Source: Parasegetibacter sp. NRK P23 (GTDB lineage: Bacteria > Bacteroidota > Bacteroidia > Chitinophagales > Chitinophagaceae). Taken from it: DNA of 64,000 bases. The notes under the pieces were generated by a model that did no database searches, was not told the origin of the DNA, and saw nothing but the letters and a program-made list of their open reading frames with translations. The translations under genes and the position numbers were made by a program. Where the stretch lies: assembly GCF_023721715.1 (NCBI RefSeq), contig NZ_JAMDLG010000001.1, forward strand, positions 499,889 through 563,888, given 5' to 3'. Shown in pieces: positions 52,507-60,811 of the stretch (positions are counted from its first letter, which is position 1; each line of letters starts with the position of its first letter).

Positions 52507-55500
52507 ATGAATATTCTTACGGAAGAAGAAATAGAAAAAATGGCATTGCAAACCTTGCAGCAGCATGGTTATGAAACACTCTACGGTGCAAACATTGACC
52601 GCCCATACAACGAAGTAGTTTTAACCAACCGCTTGCAAGCCGCTATTGATAAAATCAATCCTGATATTCCTGCCGAAGTACGGGAAGAGGCTCTGCGCAA
52701 CATTTCAAGAATACCTTCTACCAATTTATTAGCCAACAACGAAGCATTTCATACATTCATCACCGAAGGTGTTGATGTAAAAGGCAGAGAAGGCGAGCAA
52801 ATCAAAACCTTCAAAGTGTGGTTGATTGATTTTCAAAACCCCGAAAACAACGATTTTGCGGCAGTCAATCAGTTTACCATCATTGAAAACCACCACAACA
52901 AACGCCCTGATGTAATCATTTTTGTGAATGGCCTGCCTTTAGTAGTGATAGAAATCAAAAACGCAACAGATGAAAAAGCCGACCTGAAAGCGGCTTACAA
53001 TCAGTTGATGACTTACAAACAAGCCATTCCTACCCTTTTCAATTACAACAGTTTTTTAATTGCTACCGACGGTTGGTTTGCCAAAGCGGGAACCATTACG
53101 AGTGATTACAGCCGTTTTAGTGGTTGGAAAATTCCCGAAGAACCTGTGAGTAATGTAGTAGCTGAAGATGAAGAAAAATACCAGACTTCCATTTTTGCTA
53201 CACCCAATGCTAATGTAGAAATGGAAGTAGTATTAAGTGGAATGCTGGAGAAGAAAACGTTGATTGATATCATTCGCTATTTCATCGTTTTTGAGAAAAC
53301 AAAAGACAAAACTGTTAAGAAAATAGCGGCTTACCATCAATACTATGCCGTAAACAAAGCCATTCATTCTACCATCAAAGCGGCAGCCGTTTCGGGCGAC
53401 AAACGAGCAGGTGTAGTTTGGCACACACAAGGCAGCGGCAAAAGTCTGAGCATGGTTTTTTATGCAGGCAAAATGGTGGTAACGCCACAACTCAACAACC
53501 CGACTATTGTGGTGCTTACCGACCGCAACGACCTTGACCAACAACTTTTTGAAACATTCAGTAACTGCCAGCAACTCATCAGGCAAACACCGGTTCAGGC
53601 AGAAAGCAGAAGCCATTTGCAAAGTTTGCTTTCAGTGCCTTCGGGCGGTGTGGTTTTTACCACCATTCAAAAATTCATGCCTGAAGAAAAAGGGGCAACC
53701 TATCCCAAATTATCCGACCGCAGAAACATAGTAGTGATTGCGGATGAAGCCCACAGAAGCCAATACGATTTCATCGACGGTTACGCACGTCATATGCGGG
53801 ACGCTTTGCCCAATGCGTCGTTTATTGGTTTCACAGGCACACCCATTGAAAAAGAGGACAAGAACACACAAGCCATTTTTGGTGAGTATGTGGACATTTA
53901 TGATATACAACAAGCTGTTGAAGACGGCGCGACTGTCCGCATTTTCTATGAAAATCGATTAGCCAAAATAGAATTGGACCCGGAAGAGCAGGAAATCATT
54001 GACCAACGCATTGAAGAAGTAACCGAGGAAGACGAGCTAACCGAACGTCAACAACGCTTTGCCAAATGGACACAACAAGAAGCCATAGTAGGCAGCGACA
54101 AAAGATTAAAGCAAGTTGCCGCAGACCTTGTTAAGCATTATGAACAACGCAGCGAAGGCTTTGACGGGAAAGGCATGATTGTGTGTATGAGCCGTAGAAT
54201 TTGTGTGGCGTTGCATAGCGAAATCATAAAAATCCGCCCCGAATGGTATAGCGGTGATGATGACAAAGGAGCCATTAAAGTTATTATGACAGGCTCGTCT
54301 TCCGACCCATTGGACTGGCAGGAGCATATTCGTAATAAACCAAGAAGGAAATCCATAGGCGACCGACTAAAAGATCCGAAAGACGAGTTAAAATTGGTCA
54401 TCGTCCGAGATATGTGGTTAACAGGTTTTGATGCACCATGTTTGCATACTTTGTATGTGGACAAGCCAATGACAGGCCATAACCTGATGCAAGCCATCGC
54501 AAGGGTAAACAGGGTTTTCAAAGACAAAGAAGGTGGTTTGATCGTAGACTACTTGGGCATAGCGCAAGACCTGAAGAAAGCATTGAGTGTTTATACGTCA
54601 AGCGGTGGCAAAGGCAAGATCGAGTTTGACCAGGAAGAAGCAGTTGCTAAAATGGAAGAACTGTATGAAATAGTAGTCGCCATATTCCACGGGTTCGACT
54701 ACAAACGTTTTTTCGGTTTGCAACCGAGGGAAAAGCTCACTTTCCTGCTTGATGCAACAGACTTTATTTTAGGTTTGGACAAAGGCCAAGAAAGGTTTAG
54801 CACCAATGTTTCCAACCTATCCAAAGCATTTGCCATTTCGGTTCCGCATCCAAAAGCCCTCGCGATAAGAGATGATTTGAGTTTTTTCCAGGCCATCAAA
54901 GCAAGAATTACCAAACTACGAGAAAGCAAGAAAAAGAGAACAGACGAAGAAGTAGAAACAGCCATCCGACAAATTATTTCAGATGCACTGATCTCAACGG
55001 AAGTTGTTGACATTTTCCAGGCAGCAGGTTTGCAAAACCCTGAAATATCAGGATTAAATATTCTTTCAGACGAGTTTATGGCAGAATTGAAAAATATGCC
55101 ACGAAAGAATTTAGCCTTAGAGCTTTTAAGAAGATTGCTTAATGACGAAATTAAGCAGCGTTCATCCAGAAATATCGTACAGAGTAAAAAGTTCTCAGAA
55201 TTATTGCTGGAAGCAATCAAGCGTTACCAAAATAATGCTTTGACAGCCGCGGAAATCATTGAAGAATTGATCAGATTGGCCAAAGCAATCAAAGAAGCCG
55301 ATAAGCGCGGAGAAAACCTGAACCTAGATTTTAGAGAACTGGCATTTTACGACGCCTTGGAAGTAAGCGACAGTGCAGTTCAGGTATTGGGTGATGAGAT
55401 ATTAAAAACCATCGCAAGAGAATTGGTGATAAGCGTGAACAATTCTGTAACCATAGATTGGGATAAGAAAGAAAGCGTACAGGCCAAAATGCGTGTAATG

Positions 55501-55614
55501 ATTAAACGAATACTGAAAAAATACGGTTATCCCCCCGAAAAACAAGACTTCGCAGTAAAAACAATACTAGAACAAGCGAAATTATTGGGAAATAGTATTT
55601 CAGGTGAACAGTAA
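52507..55614 (+). CDS. hsdR: Type I restriction endonuclease, motor and nuclease subunit
   Basis: A 1,035-residue HsdR. The N-terminal nuclease domain has the PD-(D/E)xK core [20 protein letters not shown]. The SF2 translocase follows with Walker A GSGKS (309-313), DEAH at 413-416, GFTGTP, and the motif VI region [13 protein letters not shown], then a helical C-terminal domain that contacts the methylase. It cleaves DNA far from unmethylated sites after ATP-driven translocation. All key motifs are intact. Confidence 0.97.
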   Translation: MNILTEEEIEKMALQTLQQHGYETLYGANIDRPYNEVVLTNRLQAAIDKINPDIPAEVREEALRNISRIPSTNLLANNEAFHTFITEGVDVKGREGEQIKTFKVWLIDFQNPENNDFAAVNQFTIIENHHNKRPDVIIFVNGLPLVVIEIKNATDEKADLKAAYNQLMTYKQAIPTLFNYNSFLIATDGWFAKAGTITSDYSRFSGWKIPEEPVSNVVAEDEEKYQTSIFATPNANVEMEVVLSGMLEKKTLIDIIRYFIVFEKTKDKTVKKIAAYHQYYAVNKAIHSTIKAAAVSGDKRAGVVWHTQGSGKSLSMVFYAGKMVVTPQLNNPTIVVLTDRNDLDQQLFETFSNCQQLIRQTPVQAESRSHLQSLLSVPSGGVVFTTIQKFMPEEKGATYPKLSDRRNIVVIADEAHRSQYDFIDGYARHMRDALPNASFIGFTGTPIEKEDKNTQAIFGEYVDIYDIQQAVEDGATVRIFYENRLAKIELDPEEQEIIDQRIEEVTEEDELTERQQRFAKWTQQEAIVGSDKRLKQVAADLVKHYEQRSEGFDGKGMIVCMSRRICVALHSEIIKIRPEWYSGDDDKGAIKVIMTGSSSDPLDWQEHIRNKPRRKSIGDRLKDPKDELKLVIVRDMWLTGFDAPCLHTLYVDKPMTGHNLMQAIARVNRVFKDKEGGLIVDYLGIAQDLKKALSVYTSSGGKGKIEFDQEEAVAKMEELYEIVVAIFHGFDYKRFFGLQPREKLTFLLDATDFILGLDKGQERFSTNVSNLSKAFAISVPHPKALAIRDDLSFFQAIKARITKLRESKKKRTDEEVETAIRQIISDALISTEVVDIFQAAGLQNPEISGLNILSDEFMAELKNMPRKNLALELLRRLLNDEIKQRSSRNIVQSKKFSELLLEAIKRYQNNALTAAEIIEELIRLAKAIKEADKRGENLNLDFRELAFYDALEVSDSAVQVLGDEILKTIARELVISVNNSVTIDWDKKESVQAKMRVMIKRILKKYGYPPEKQDFAVKTILEQAKLLGNSISGEQ

Positions 55615-55717
55615 ATACCGGTTTGCATCAAATTTTTTTCTTCCATAGAAGCTCTTTTTATAGCGCCGATCATAATGTGTGCTTTTACATTGCATTTCTC
55701 TTCAAAAGCAAACTATA

Positions 55718-55774
55718 CTTCGCTTTTAGATGTATTTTAAATTCAAAGCATTATCTTTACAGCCAAAAGCGAAG
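55718..55774. promoter_or_regulatory. Inverted repeat around the hipBST promoter, candidate HipB operator
   Basis: CTTCGCTTTT and AAAAGCGAAG form a perfect 10-base inverted repeat with a 37-base spacer. It frames a promoter-like TATCTTTAC just before the hipB start. A related half-site (AAAAGCAAAC) lies slightly upstream. Paired, spaced half-sites are the usual target of HipB-type regulators. Confidence 0.55.
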
Positions 55775-55778
55775 GATA

Positions 55779-56012
55779 ATGCGCAATTCAATCCAAAAAT
55801 TAGGCAAAAAAATAAAGGAACGCAGAGAAATCCTGCACCTCCTGCAATCCCAACTTGCTGACCTATCCGGCATCAGTGTGCGCACGATCCAACTCATAGA
55901 GCAGGGAAAAGCCAATCCATCACTGGAAACGCTCCTTAAACTAAGTGACCCGCTCGGCCTGAACCTCGAATTTCTGCTAAAACAACCCATTGCAAAATCT
56001 AACATCAAATAA
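55779..56012 (+). CDS. hipB: HipB-like XRE-family antitoxin/repressor
   Basis: A 77-residue helix-turn-helix protein: MRNSIQKLGKKIKERREILH, then LQSQLADLSGISVRTIQLIEQGKANPSLETLLKLSDPLGL. Classic XRE fold, typical of the first gene in hip operons, where it represses the operon and may help block the toxin. The frame extends upstream without any ATG support. hipS starts two bases after the stop. Confidence 0.88.
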   Translation: MRNSIQKLGKKIKERREILHLLQSQLADLSGISVRTIQLIEQGKANPSLETLLKLSDPLGLNLEFLLKQPIAKSNIK

Positions 56013-56014
56013 CC

Positions 56015-56350
56015 ATGAGCGCGGCAGCGGTTTTATACAACGAACAACTTGCGGGCACCCTATCCCGATCGGAAGGGAAGTACAGGTTTGTTTACGACAA
56101 AACATACCTGACAAGACCCGGTAGCCGCCCGGTAAGTTTAACCTTACCACTCCGCGATTCACCTTACGAAAGCGACGTATTGTTCCCCGCATTCGTCAAC
56201 AGGTTAAGCGAAGGCGCCAATAAAGCGTTGCAATGCCGGTTGCTGAAGATTGATGAAAATGATTATTTCGGCCTGTTACTCGCTACTGCAGGAAGCGATA
56301 GTATCGGACCACTTACCATAAAACAGCTTGATGAGCCTGCCAACGATTAA
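56015..56350 (+). CDS. hipS: HipS-like protein (detached HipA N-terminal subdomain)
   Basis: A 111-residue protein equal to the N-subdomain 1 of HipA kinases: VLYNEQLAGTLSRSEGKYRFVYDKTYL, RPVSLTLPLRDSPY and LFPAFVNRLSEGANKAL. In most HipA proteins this part is fused to the kinase. Here it is a separate gene whose end overlaps the start of the kinase by 20 bases. In the EPEC hipBST system the matching small protein HipS is the antitoxin that inhibits the kinase HipT. Confidence 0.85.
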   Translation: MSAAAVLYNEQLAGTLSRSEGKYRFVYDKTYLTRPGSRPVSLTLPLRDSPYESDVLFPAFVNRLSEGANKALQCRLLKIDENDYFGLLLATAGSDSIGPLTIKQLDEPAND

Positions 56351-57344
56351 ACATTGCCCCTGCACATTGCAGCCTGGTTTTTCCGGCTACAGTCCGGCTG
56401 CCCAACAAACGCTGTTTGGCAGCCGCGCTAAAAAGGTTTCCCATGTACTGCCATTTGATCCTCCGGGGAAGAACAGTGAACAAACCCGCACATACAATGA
56501 GAAAAGAAAAAGCATCAGCATCAGCGGGGTTCAGGAAAAGTACAGCCTGAAACTTACCAGAAACCAACTTACCCTAACAGATACGGCTGGCACACATATT
56601 TTAAAACCTGTACCTGCTGAAAGGCTTGACCGGATAACCGATCTGCCAGCGAACGAGCATGTAAGCATGCAAATGGCCAGACAGGTTTTCGGCATAAGAA
56701 CAGCAGCCTGTGGTATGCTCTTTTTTCAAGATGGTTCACCTGGTTACATTACCAGGCGTTTTGATTATAAGCCTGAAGGCAGCGGCAAATATCATGTGGA
56801 AGATTTCGCAACATTGCTGGCGAAATCACCTGAAAATGAAGGAGACAATTTTAAGTACAATGCCTCCTACCTGGATATCGCGGAAATGATCCATCATTAT
56901 GTTGCCGCTGCACCCGTAGTATTGCTGGAGTTTTTCCGGCTGGTCGTATTCAACTACCTCATCGGCAACGGAGATGCACACCTCAAGAATTTTTCACTCA
57001 TGGAAACCGGTCATGGAGATTACACGCTTTCACCAGCGTACGATCTGCTTTGTACAGCCCTGCACCTCGATGATGGCAGACTGGCTTTGCACGATGGGCT
57101 CTATCCTGGAGATTTTGAAGAAGCATCTTACCGCAGCTACGGCACTTATACCCGTAATTCATTTATCGTTTTTGCTGAAAAAGCAGGCATAAATACTGAA
57201 CTGGCAGGAAAGGCCATGAATGAAATGATGAACAATACTGATCAGGCCATAGCATTGGTGGAAAGAAGTTTTTTAAGTGATGACGCCCAACTGGCTTACA
57301 AAGGGGTAATGAGAGAGCGTCAGCGTAGTTTACAATTAAAATAG
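56331..57344 (+). CDS. hipT: HipT-like serine/threonine kinase toxin
   Basis: A 337-residue HipA-family kinase without the N-terminal subdomain. The glycine-rich loop region reads KSISISGVQEKYSLKL. The SIS string (S61, S63, S65) resembles the autophosphorylated S-x-S of EPEC HipT. The catalytic motif is GNGDAHLKNFS, and the metal-binding aspartate lies in SPAYDLL. HipA kinases phosphorylate GltX and EPEC HipT phosphorylates TrpS, each blocking translation. The target here is unknown. ATG at MSLPTIKHCPC was preferred over the TTG one codon earlier. Confidence 0.88.
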   Translation: MSLPTIKHCPCTLQPGFSGYSPAAQQTLFGSRAKKVSHVLPFDPPGKNSEQTRTYNEKRKSISISGVQEKYSLKLTRNQLTLTDTAGTHILKPVPAERLDRITDLPANEHVSMQMARQVFGIRTAACGMLFFQDGSPGYITRRFDYKPEGSGKYHVEDFATLLAKSPENEGDNFKYNASYLDIAEMIHHYVAAAPVVLLEFFRLVVFNYLIGNGDAHLKNFSLMETGHGDYTLSPAYDLLCTALHLDDGRLALHDGLYPGDFEEASYRSYGTYTRNSFIVFAEKAGINTELAGKAMNEMMNNTDQAIALVERSFLSDDAQLAYKGVMRERQRSLQLK

Positions 57345-57361
57345 CCTTAACCTTTTACACC

Positions 57362-57925
57362 ATGCAATCCCTTCTTCAACAACTTTCTACCATACACCGG
57401 CTTTCAGCTGCCGCACAACAGGACCTGGAAAAAGCTTTCCTGCCATTAACCCTCACCAAAAACACCTTCCTGATCGAAGAAGGAAAAATTTGCCGTCAAC
57501 TGTATTTCCTCGAGCAGGGCTGCATCAGGGGCTATTATCTCTCTGATGGAAAAGAGATCACGCATTGGTTCGGTTTCGAAAATGATTTCGTCACCTCTTT
57601 TCACAGTTTCAGCACACAACAACCGGCCACCGAGCACATTCAACTGCTGGAAGGATCAGTCCTCTGGAGTATTTCAAGGGAGAAACTCCTGCAATTGTGT
57701 GAAAAGCACCATAACATAGAAAGGCTGCTCCGGATGGCTTATGAAAAATATTATATCCGACTGGAAGAGCGTTTCGTAAAATCCCAGTTCCGCACGGCAG
57801 CCGAACGGTATGCGTTGCTGCTGGAACAGGCCCCACACATTATTGAACGGGTACCACTAGGGCATATAGCTTCCTACCTGGGTTTATCGCAGGAAACACT
57901 GAGCAGGGTGCGTGCGAAGCTTTAA
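57362..57925 (+). CDS. Crp/Fnr-family transcriptional regulator
   Basis: A 187-residue regulator: cyclic-nucleotide-binding-like beta-barrel ([40 protein letters not shown]) and a short C-terminal HTH ([28 protein letters not shown]). No cysteine cluster for an Fe-S cofactor is seen, so it is not a true FNR. It lies directly after hipT and before the YiaA-like gene, with a candidate binding site in between. Confidence 0.9.
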   Translation: MQSLLQQLSTIHRLSAAAQQDLEKAFLPLTLTKNTFLIEEGKICRQLYFLEQGCIRGYYLSDGKEITHWFGFENDFVTSFHSFSTQQPATEHIQLLEGSVLWSISREKLLQLCEKHHNIERLLRMAYEKYYIRLEERFVKSQFRTAAERYALLLEQAPHIIERVPLGHIASYLGLSQETLSRVRAKL

Positions 57926-57940
57926 CAAACCCTTCCCCAT

Positions 57941-57960
57941 TTTTTGACGGTTGTCAAAAA
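57941..57960. promoter_or_regulatory. FNR-like box TTGAC-N4-GTCAA
   Basis: TTTTTGAC and GTCAAAAA flank GGTT, a perfect inverted repeat with the geometry of Crp/Fnr sites (TTGAT-N4-ATCAA type). It is 20 bases upstream of the -7 box of the YiaA-like gene, thus overlapping the -33 region, where a bound regulator would act as a repressor or class II activator. Confidence 0.6.
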
Positions 57961-57979
57961 TGGAACGAAGCGCGGAAAA

Positions 57980-57987
57980 TAGATTTG
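57980..57987 (+). promoter_or_regulatory. Promoter -7 box of the YiaA-like gene
   Basis: TAGATTTG fits TAnnTTTG exactly and lies 18 bases before the ATG. Confidence 0.6.
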
Positions 57988-58005
57988 CTCCATAAAATTA
58001 TACAT

Positions 58006-58443
58006 ATGGAAAAGCAAACCCCACTCCCACCCTCACCCGCATTTATCGCTGCTTCGTGGATCGCACTGCTCGCCGGCATGATCGCCTACAATATCGGTTT
58101 ATGGAACGCTGATATGGAACTCAATGAAAAAGGTTATTACTTCACTGTGCTCCTTTTCGGACTGTTCTCCGCCATTTCCGTTCAGAAAGCCGTACGCGAC
58201 CAGATGGAAGGCATTCCCGTTACCAACCTTTATTACGGCATCGCCTGGTTCACCACTATCGTGTCTATCCTGCTGCTCACCATCGGATTATGGAACGCGG
58301 ACCTCACAAAAAGTGAAAAAGGATTTTACGGCATGTCGTTCACCCTCAGCATGTTCGCCGCTATCGCCGTTCAAAAAAATACCCGCGATATGAAAGGCAC
58401 CGTTAAAAATAACCCGGCGACCGATCCGGAGGGAGGAAAATAA
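58006..58443 (+). CDS. YiaA/YiaB-family inner membrane protein
   Basis: A 145-residue integral membrane protein with two copies of a two-helix unit: [54 protein letters not shown] and a second unit with [50 protein letters not shown]. The repeated GLWNAD...EKGxY...SVQK identifies the YiaAB family. The function is unknown. The adjacent Crp/Fnr gene and operator suggest that it is that regulator's target. Confidence 0.88.
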   Translation: MEKQTPLPPSPAFIAASWIALLAGMIAYNIGLWNADMELNEKGYYFTVLLFGLFSAISVQKAVRDQMEGIPVTNLYYGIAWFTTIVSILLLTIGLWNADLTKSEKGFYGMSFTLSMFAAIAVQKNTRDMKGTVKNNPATDPEGGK

Positions 58444-58456
58444 TTTTCCCCTCCCC

Positions 58457-58486
58457 TTGCAAATTCCGATTCTTCTATTAACTTTG
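58457..58486 (+). promoter_or_regulatory. Promoter of the membrane-protein/regulator pair
   Basis: TTG at 58457-58459, a 19-base spacer and TAACTTTG, a full match to the Bacteroidota consensus, with the ATG 19 bases further on. Confidence 0.75.
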
Positions 58487-58505
58487 TTTTCCAAAGTACT
58501 TTCAA

Positions 58506-59123
58506 ATGAAAGATGACCAGGATTACATCCGGGAAATATCGGAGATGCGGAGCCTGATGGAGAAATCCTCCAGGTTCCTGTTCCTTTCGGGACTATCGGG
58601 CATCATGGCAGGCATTTACGCCCTGGCCGGGGCGGGTATTATTTATGGACTGTTCTCTTTTAACCCCGGGACCGCGGAGGACGTGGATGTGCTGGAATCG
58701 CCGGTGCTGCTCAAGTCGATGGCGGTAGGCATGGTGGTATTGCTCCTGGCGGTGTGCACCGCTGTGTTGCTCTCGAAACGAAACGCGGTGAAGCGGGGAG
58801 AAAAGTTATGGAACTCTACCGCTAGGAGACTTGTTTCCCACATGGGCCTGCCCCTGCTTACCGGTGGTCTTTTGCTATTGATCCTGGCCGGGAAAGGGAT
58901 GATCGCATTCCTCGCGCCGTTCTCCATGATCTTTTATGGCATCGCACTGTACAACGCGGGAAAGTATACGTATGCGGAGATGAAAAGCCTTGGGGTGATA
59001 CAGATCGTGCTGGGACTGGCAGGCACCTGTTTCGTAGCGTATGGCCTCCTGTGCTGGGCCATCGGCTTTGGCGTGGCACACATCATTTACGGCGCATACA
59101 TGCACTACAGATACGAACGATGA
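58506..59123 (+). CDS. Unknown multi-pass membrane protein
   Basis: A 205-residue protein with a short charged N-terminus (MKDDQDYIREISEMRSLMEKSSRF) and about six hydrophobic helices (LFLSGLSGIMAGIYALAGAGIIYGLF and so on, ending IGFGVAHIIYGAYMHYRYER). I do not recognise a family. Its stop overlaps the next start as ATGA, so it is produced together with a small winged-helix regulator. Such pairs may form a membrane sensor and its transcription factor, but this is inference. Confidence 0.8.
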   Translation: MKDDQDYIREISEMRSLMEKSSRFLFLSGLSGIMAGIYALAGAGIIYGLFSFNPGTAEDVDVLESPVLLKSMAVGMVVLLLAVCTAVLLSKRNAVKRGEKLWNSTARRLVSHMGLPLLTGGLLLLILAGKGMIAFLAPFSMIFYGIALYNAGKYTYAEMKSLGVIQIVLGLAGTCFVAYGLLCWAIGFGVAHIIYGAYMHYRYER

Positions 59124-59452
59124 AAACAGTGATAGATGGCTTACACCGGGTTTTTGAACACCGCATCAGGCTGGGTATTATGTCGGTGCTGGCGGTGAAC
59201 GACACCCTTGATTTCAATTCGCTGAAAGCGTATTTCGATGTAACGGACGGCAACCTGGCCAGTAACCTGAAAACACTGGAAAATGAAAATTTTATCGGCG
59301 TGAAAAAAGCATTCGTGGGAAAGAAACCCAATACAAAATATTTTATGACCGAAACCGGGAAGAAAGCCTTCGACCGGCACCTGCAAACCCTGGAAGCCAT
59401 TATTCAACGACGCAACAAAGGGTTAACCGGGAAAAACACATCACCCAATTAA
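59120..59452 (+). CDS. Winged-helix transcriptional regulator (MarR/HTH_34-like)
   Basis: A 110-residue DNA-binding protein: HRVFEHRIRLGIMSVLAVNDTLDFNSLKAYFDVTDGNLASNLKTLENENFIGVKKAFVGKKPNTKYFMTETGKKAFDRHL. The recognition-helix segment DGNLASNLKTLE and the wing KKPNTKYFMT are typical of small ArsR/PadR-like winged-helix repressors. It is translationally coupled to the preceding membrane protein and followed, after 93 bases, by a DUF4153 gene that may be in the same regulatory unit. Confidence 0.9.
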   Translation: MKTVIDGLHRVFEHRIRLGIMSVLAVNDTLDFNSLKAYFDVTDGNLASNLKTLENENFIGVKKAFVGKKPNTKYFMTETGKKAFDRHLQTLEAIIQRRNKGLTGKNTSPN

Positions 59453-59545
59453 AAACTATAAACAGAACGCGCTATATTTTTTTACCCGTACACTTTGAAA
59501 ATCAAAGTTCTTTCAAAATAACATCCATCCAATCAATATGTATTT

Positions 59546-60805
59546 ATGAAACAGGACATCCTCACCCATCTCGCCGATCCGGTACAACTGGAAAAACTGT
59601 ACCGGTCGAACCGTACCGCTTTCAGAAAAGCATTCAGGGAATTGTACCCGGAAATCAAACACAACGCGCTGGTCAGCTTCTGGCACGAAAGATTGCATAC
59701 CACGAAAGACGATATTTCCTGGGGCAGTCCGAAGGACCTTTTGTTTGTAATCGTTTCGGCGGTTATTGCCGGAACTGTAGCTAAGTTCCCCGCGATCTTC
59801 GGCCTGAACGAGGAACATTTTTACAGCAGGAACATCGGGTTCATCCTCTTCCCTTTCCTGGCCGCCTTCTTCGCCTACCGCGAAATGCGCAAAGGCGAAC
59901 AACGTGTTCCCGCGGGAAAATTCCTTTTCGTAACTGGATTGATGCTGGCGGCATTGCTCTTCATCAACCTGACACCGGGCGACGACAAAAGTGATACGCT
60001 ACAATTGTCGTGTATCCATTTGCCGCTCTTCCTCTGGTCGCTCACGGGCTTCGTATTCGCGGGCGGCATCAACCAGCCGGAGAAACGCATCGGTTACCTT
60101 CGTTACAACGGCGATCTGCTGGTGATCTGCGCATTGATGCTGATTGCCGGTGGCATACTCTCCGGGGTAACCGTGGGACTCTTTTCGCTGATCGGTTTCA
60201 ACATCGAAAAATTATATTTCAATAATATCGTAGTATTCAGTTTGCCTGCCGTTCCGCTGATCGGTACGTACCTCATCCGTGCGAACCCGCAACTGGTAGG
60301 GAAAGTATCGCCGGTAATCGCCAGGATATTCGCCCCTGTTGTAATGGGTATGCTGCTCATCTATCTGGGCGCTATTATTTATTCCGGAAAGGACCCTTAT
60401 AATGACCGGGAATTCCTTTTGCTTTTTAACCTGCTGCTGGTGGGTGTAATGGCCATTATTTTCTTCTCCATCGCGGGCAGTTCGAACGAAGTGAAAAGTA
60501 AATGGGAACTATGGATACTCTTCCTGCTATCCATTCTTACCATCGTTGTAAACGGCATAGCATTATCAGCGATATGGTTCCGGATCGCCGAATGGGGCAT
60601 TACCCCGAACAGAGCGGCGGTACTGGGCGGCAATGTGCTGATTCTGGTGAACCTGCTGCTCGTAACATCCAGGTTATACGGCGCTGTTTCCGGAAAAACG
60701 GGTATAGCCGAAGTGGAAAAAATTATGGGCCGTTACCTCCCCGTGTATTTTGTATGGACCGGCATTGTAGTATTCCTGTTCCCTGTTTTGTTCGGATTCA
60801 AATAA
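59546..60805 (+). CDS. DUF4153 family membrane protein
   Basis: A 419-residue integral membrane protein with a soluble N-terminal stretch (about 1-60) and roughly ten helices. Segments such as SPKDLLFVIVSAVIAGTVAKFPAIFG and IRANPQLVGKVSPVIARIFAPVVMGMLLIYLGAII fit DUF4153. The family function is unknown. The radical SAM gene starts 6 bases after its stop. Confidence 0.82.
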   Translation: MKQDILTHLADPVQLEKLYRSNRTAFRKAFRELYPEIKHNALVSFWHERLHTTKDDISWGSPKDLLFVIVSAVIAGTVAKFPAIFGLNEEHFYSRNIGFILFPFLAAFFAYREMRKGEQRVPAGKFLFVTGLMLAALLFINLTPGDDKSDTLQLSCIHLPLFLWSLTGFVFAGGINQPEKRIGYLRYNGDLLVICALMLIAGGILSGVTVGLFSLIGFNIEKLYFNNIVVFSLPAVPLIGTYLIRANPQLVGKVSPVIARIFAPVVMGMLLIYLGAIIYSGKDPYNDREFLLLFNLLLVGVMAIIFFSIAGSSNEVKSKWELWILFLLSILTIVVNGIALSAIWFRIAEWGITPNRAAVLGGNVLILVNLLLVTSRLYGAVSGKTGIAEVEKIMGRYLPVYFVWTGIVVFLFPVLFGFK

Positions 60806-60811
60806 GCCAGC

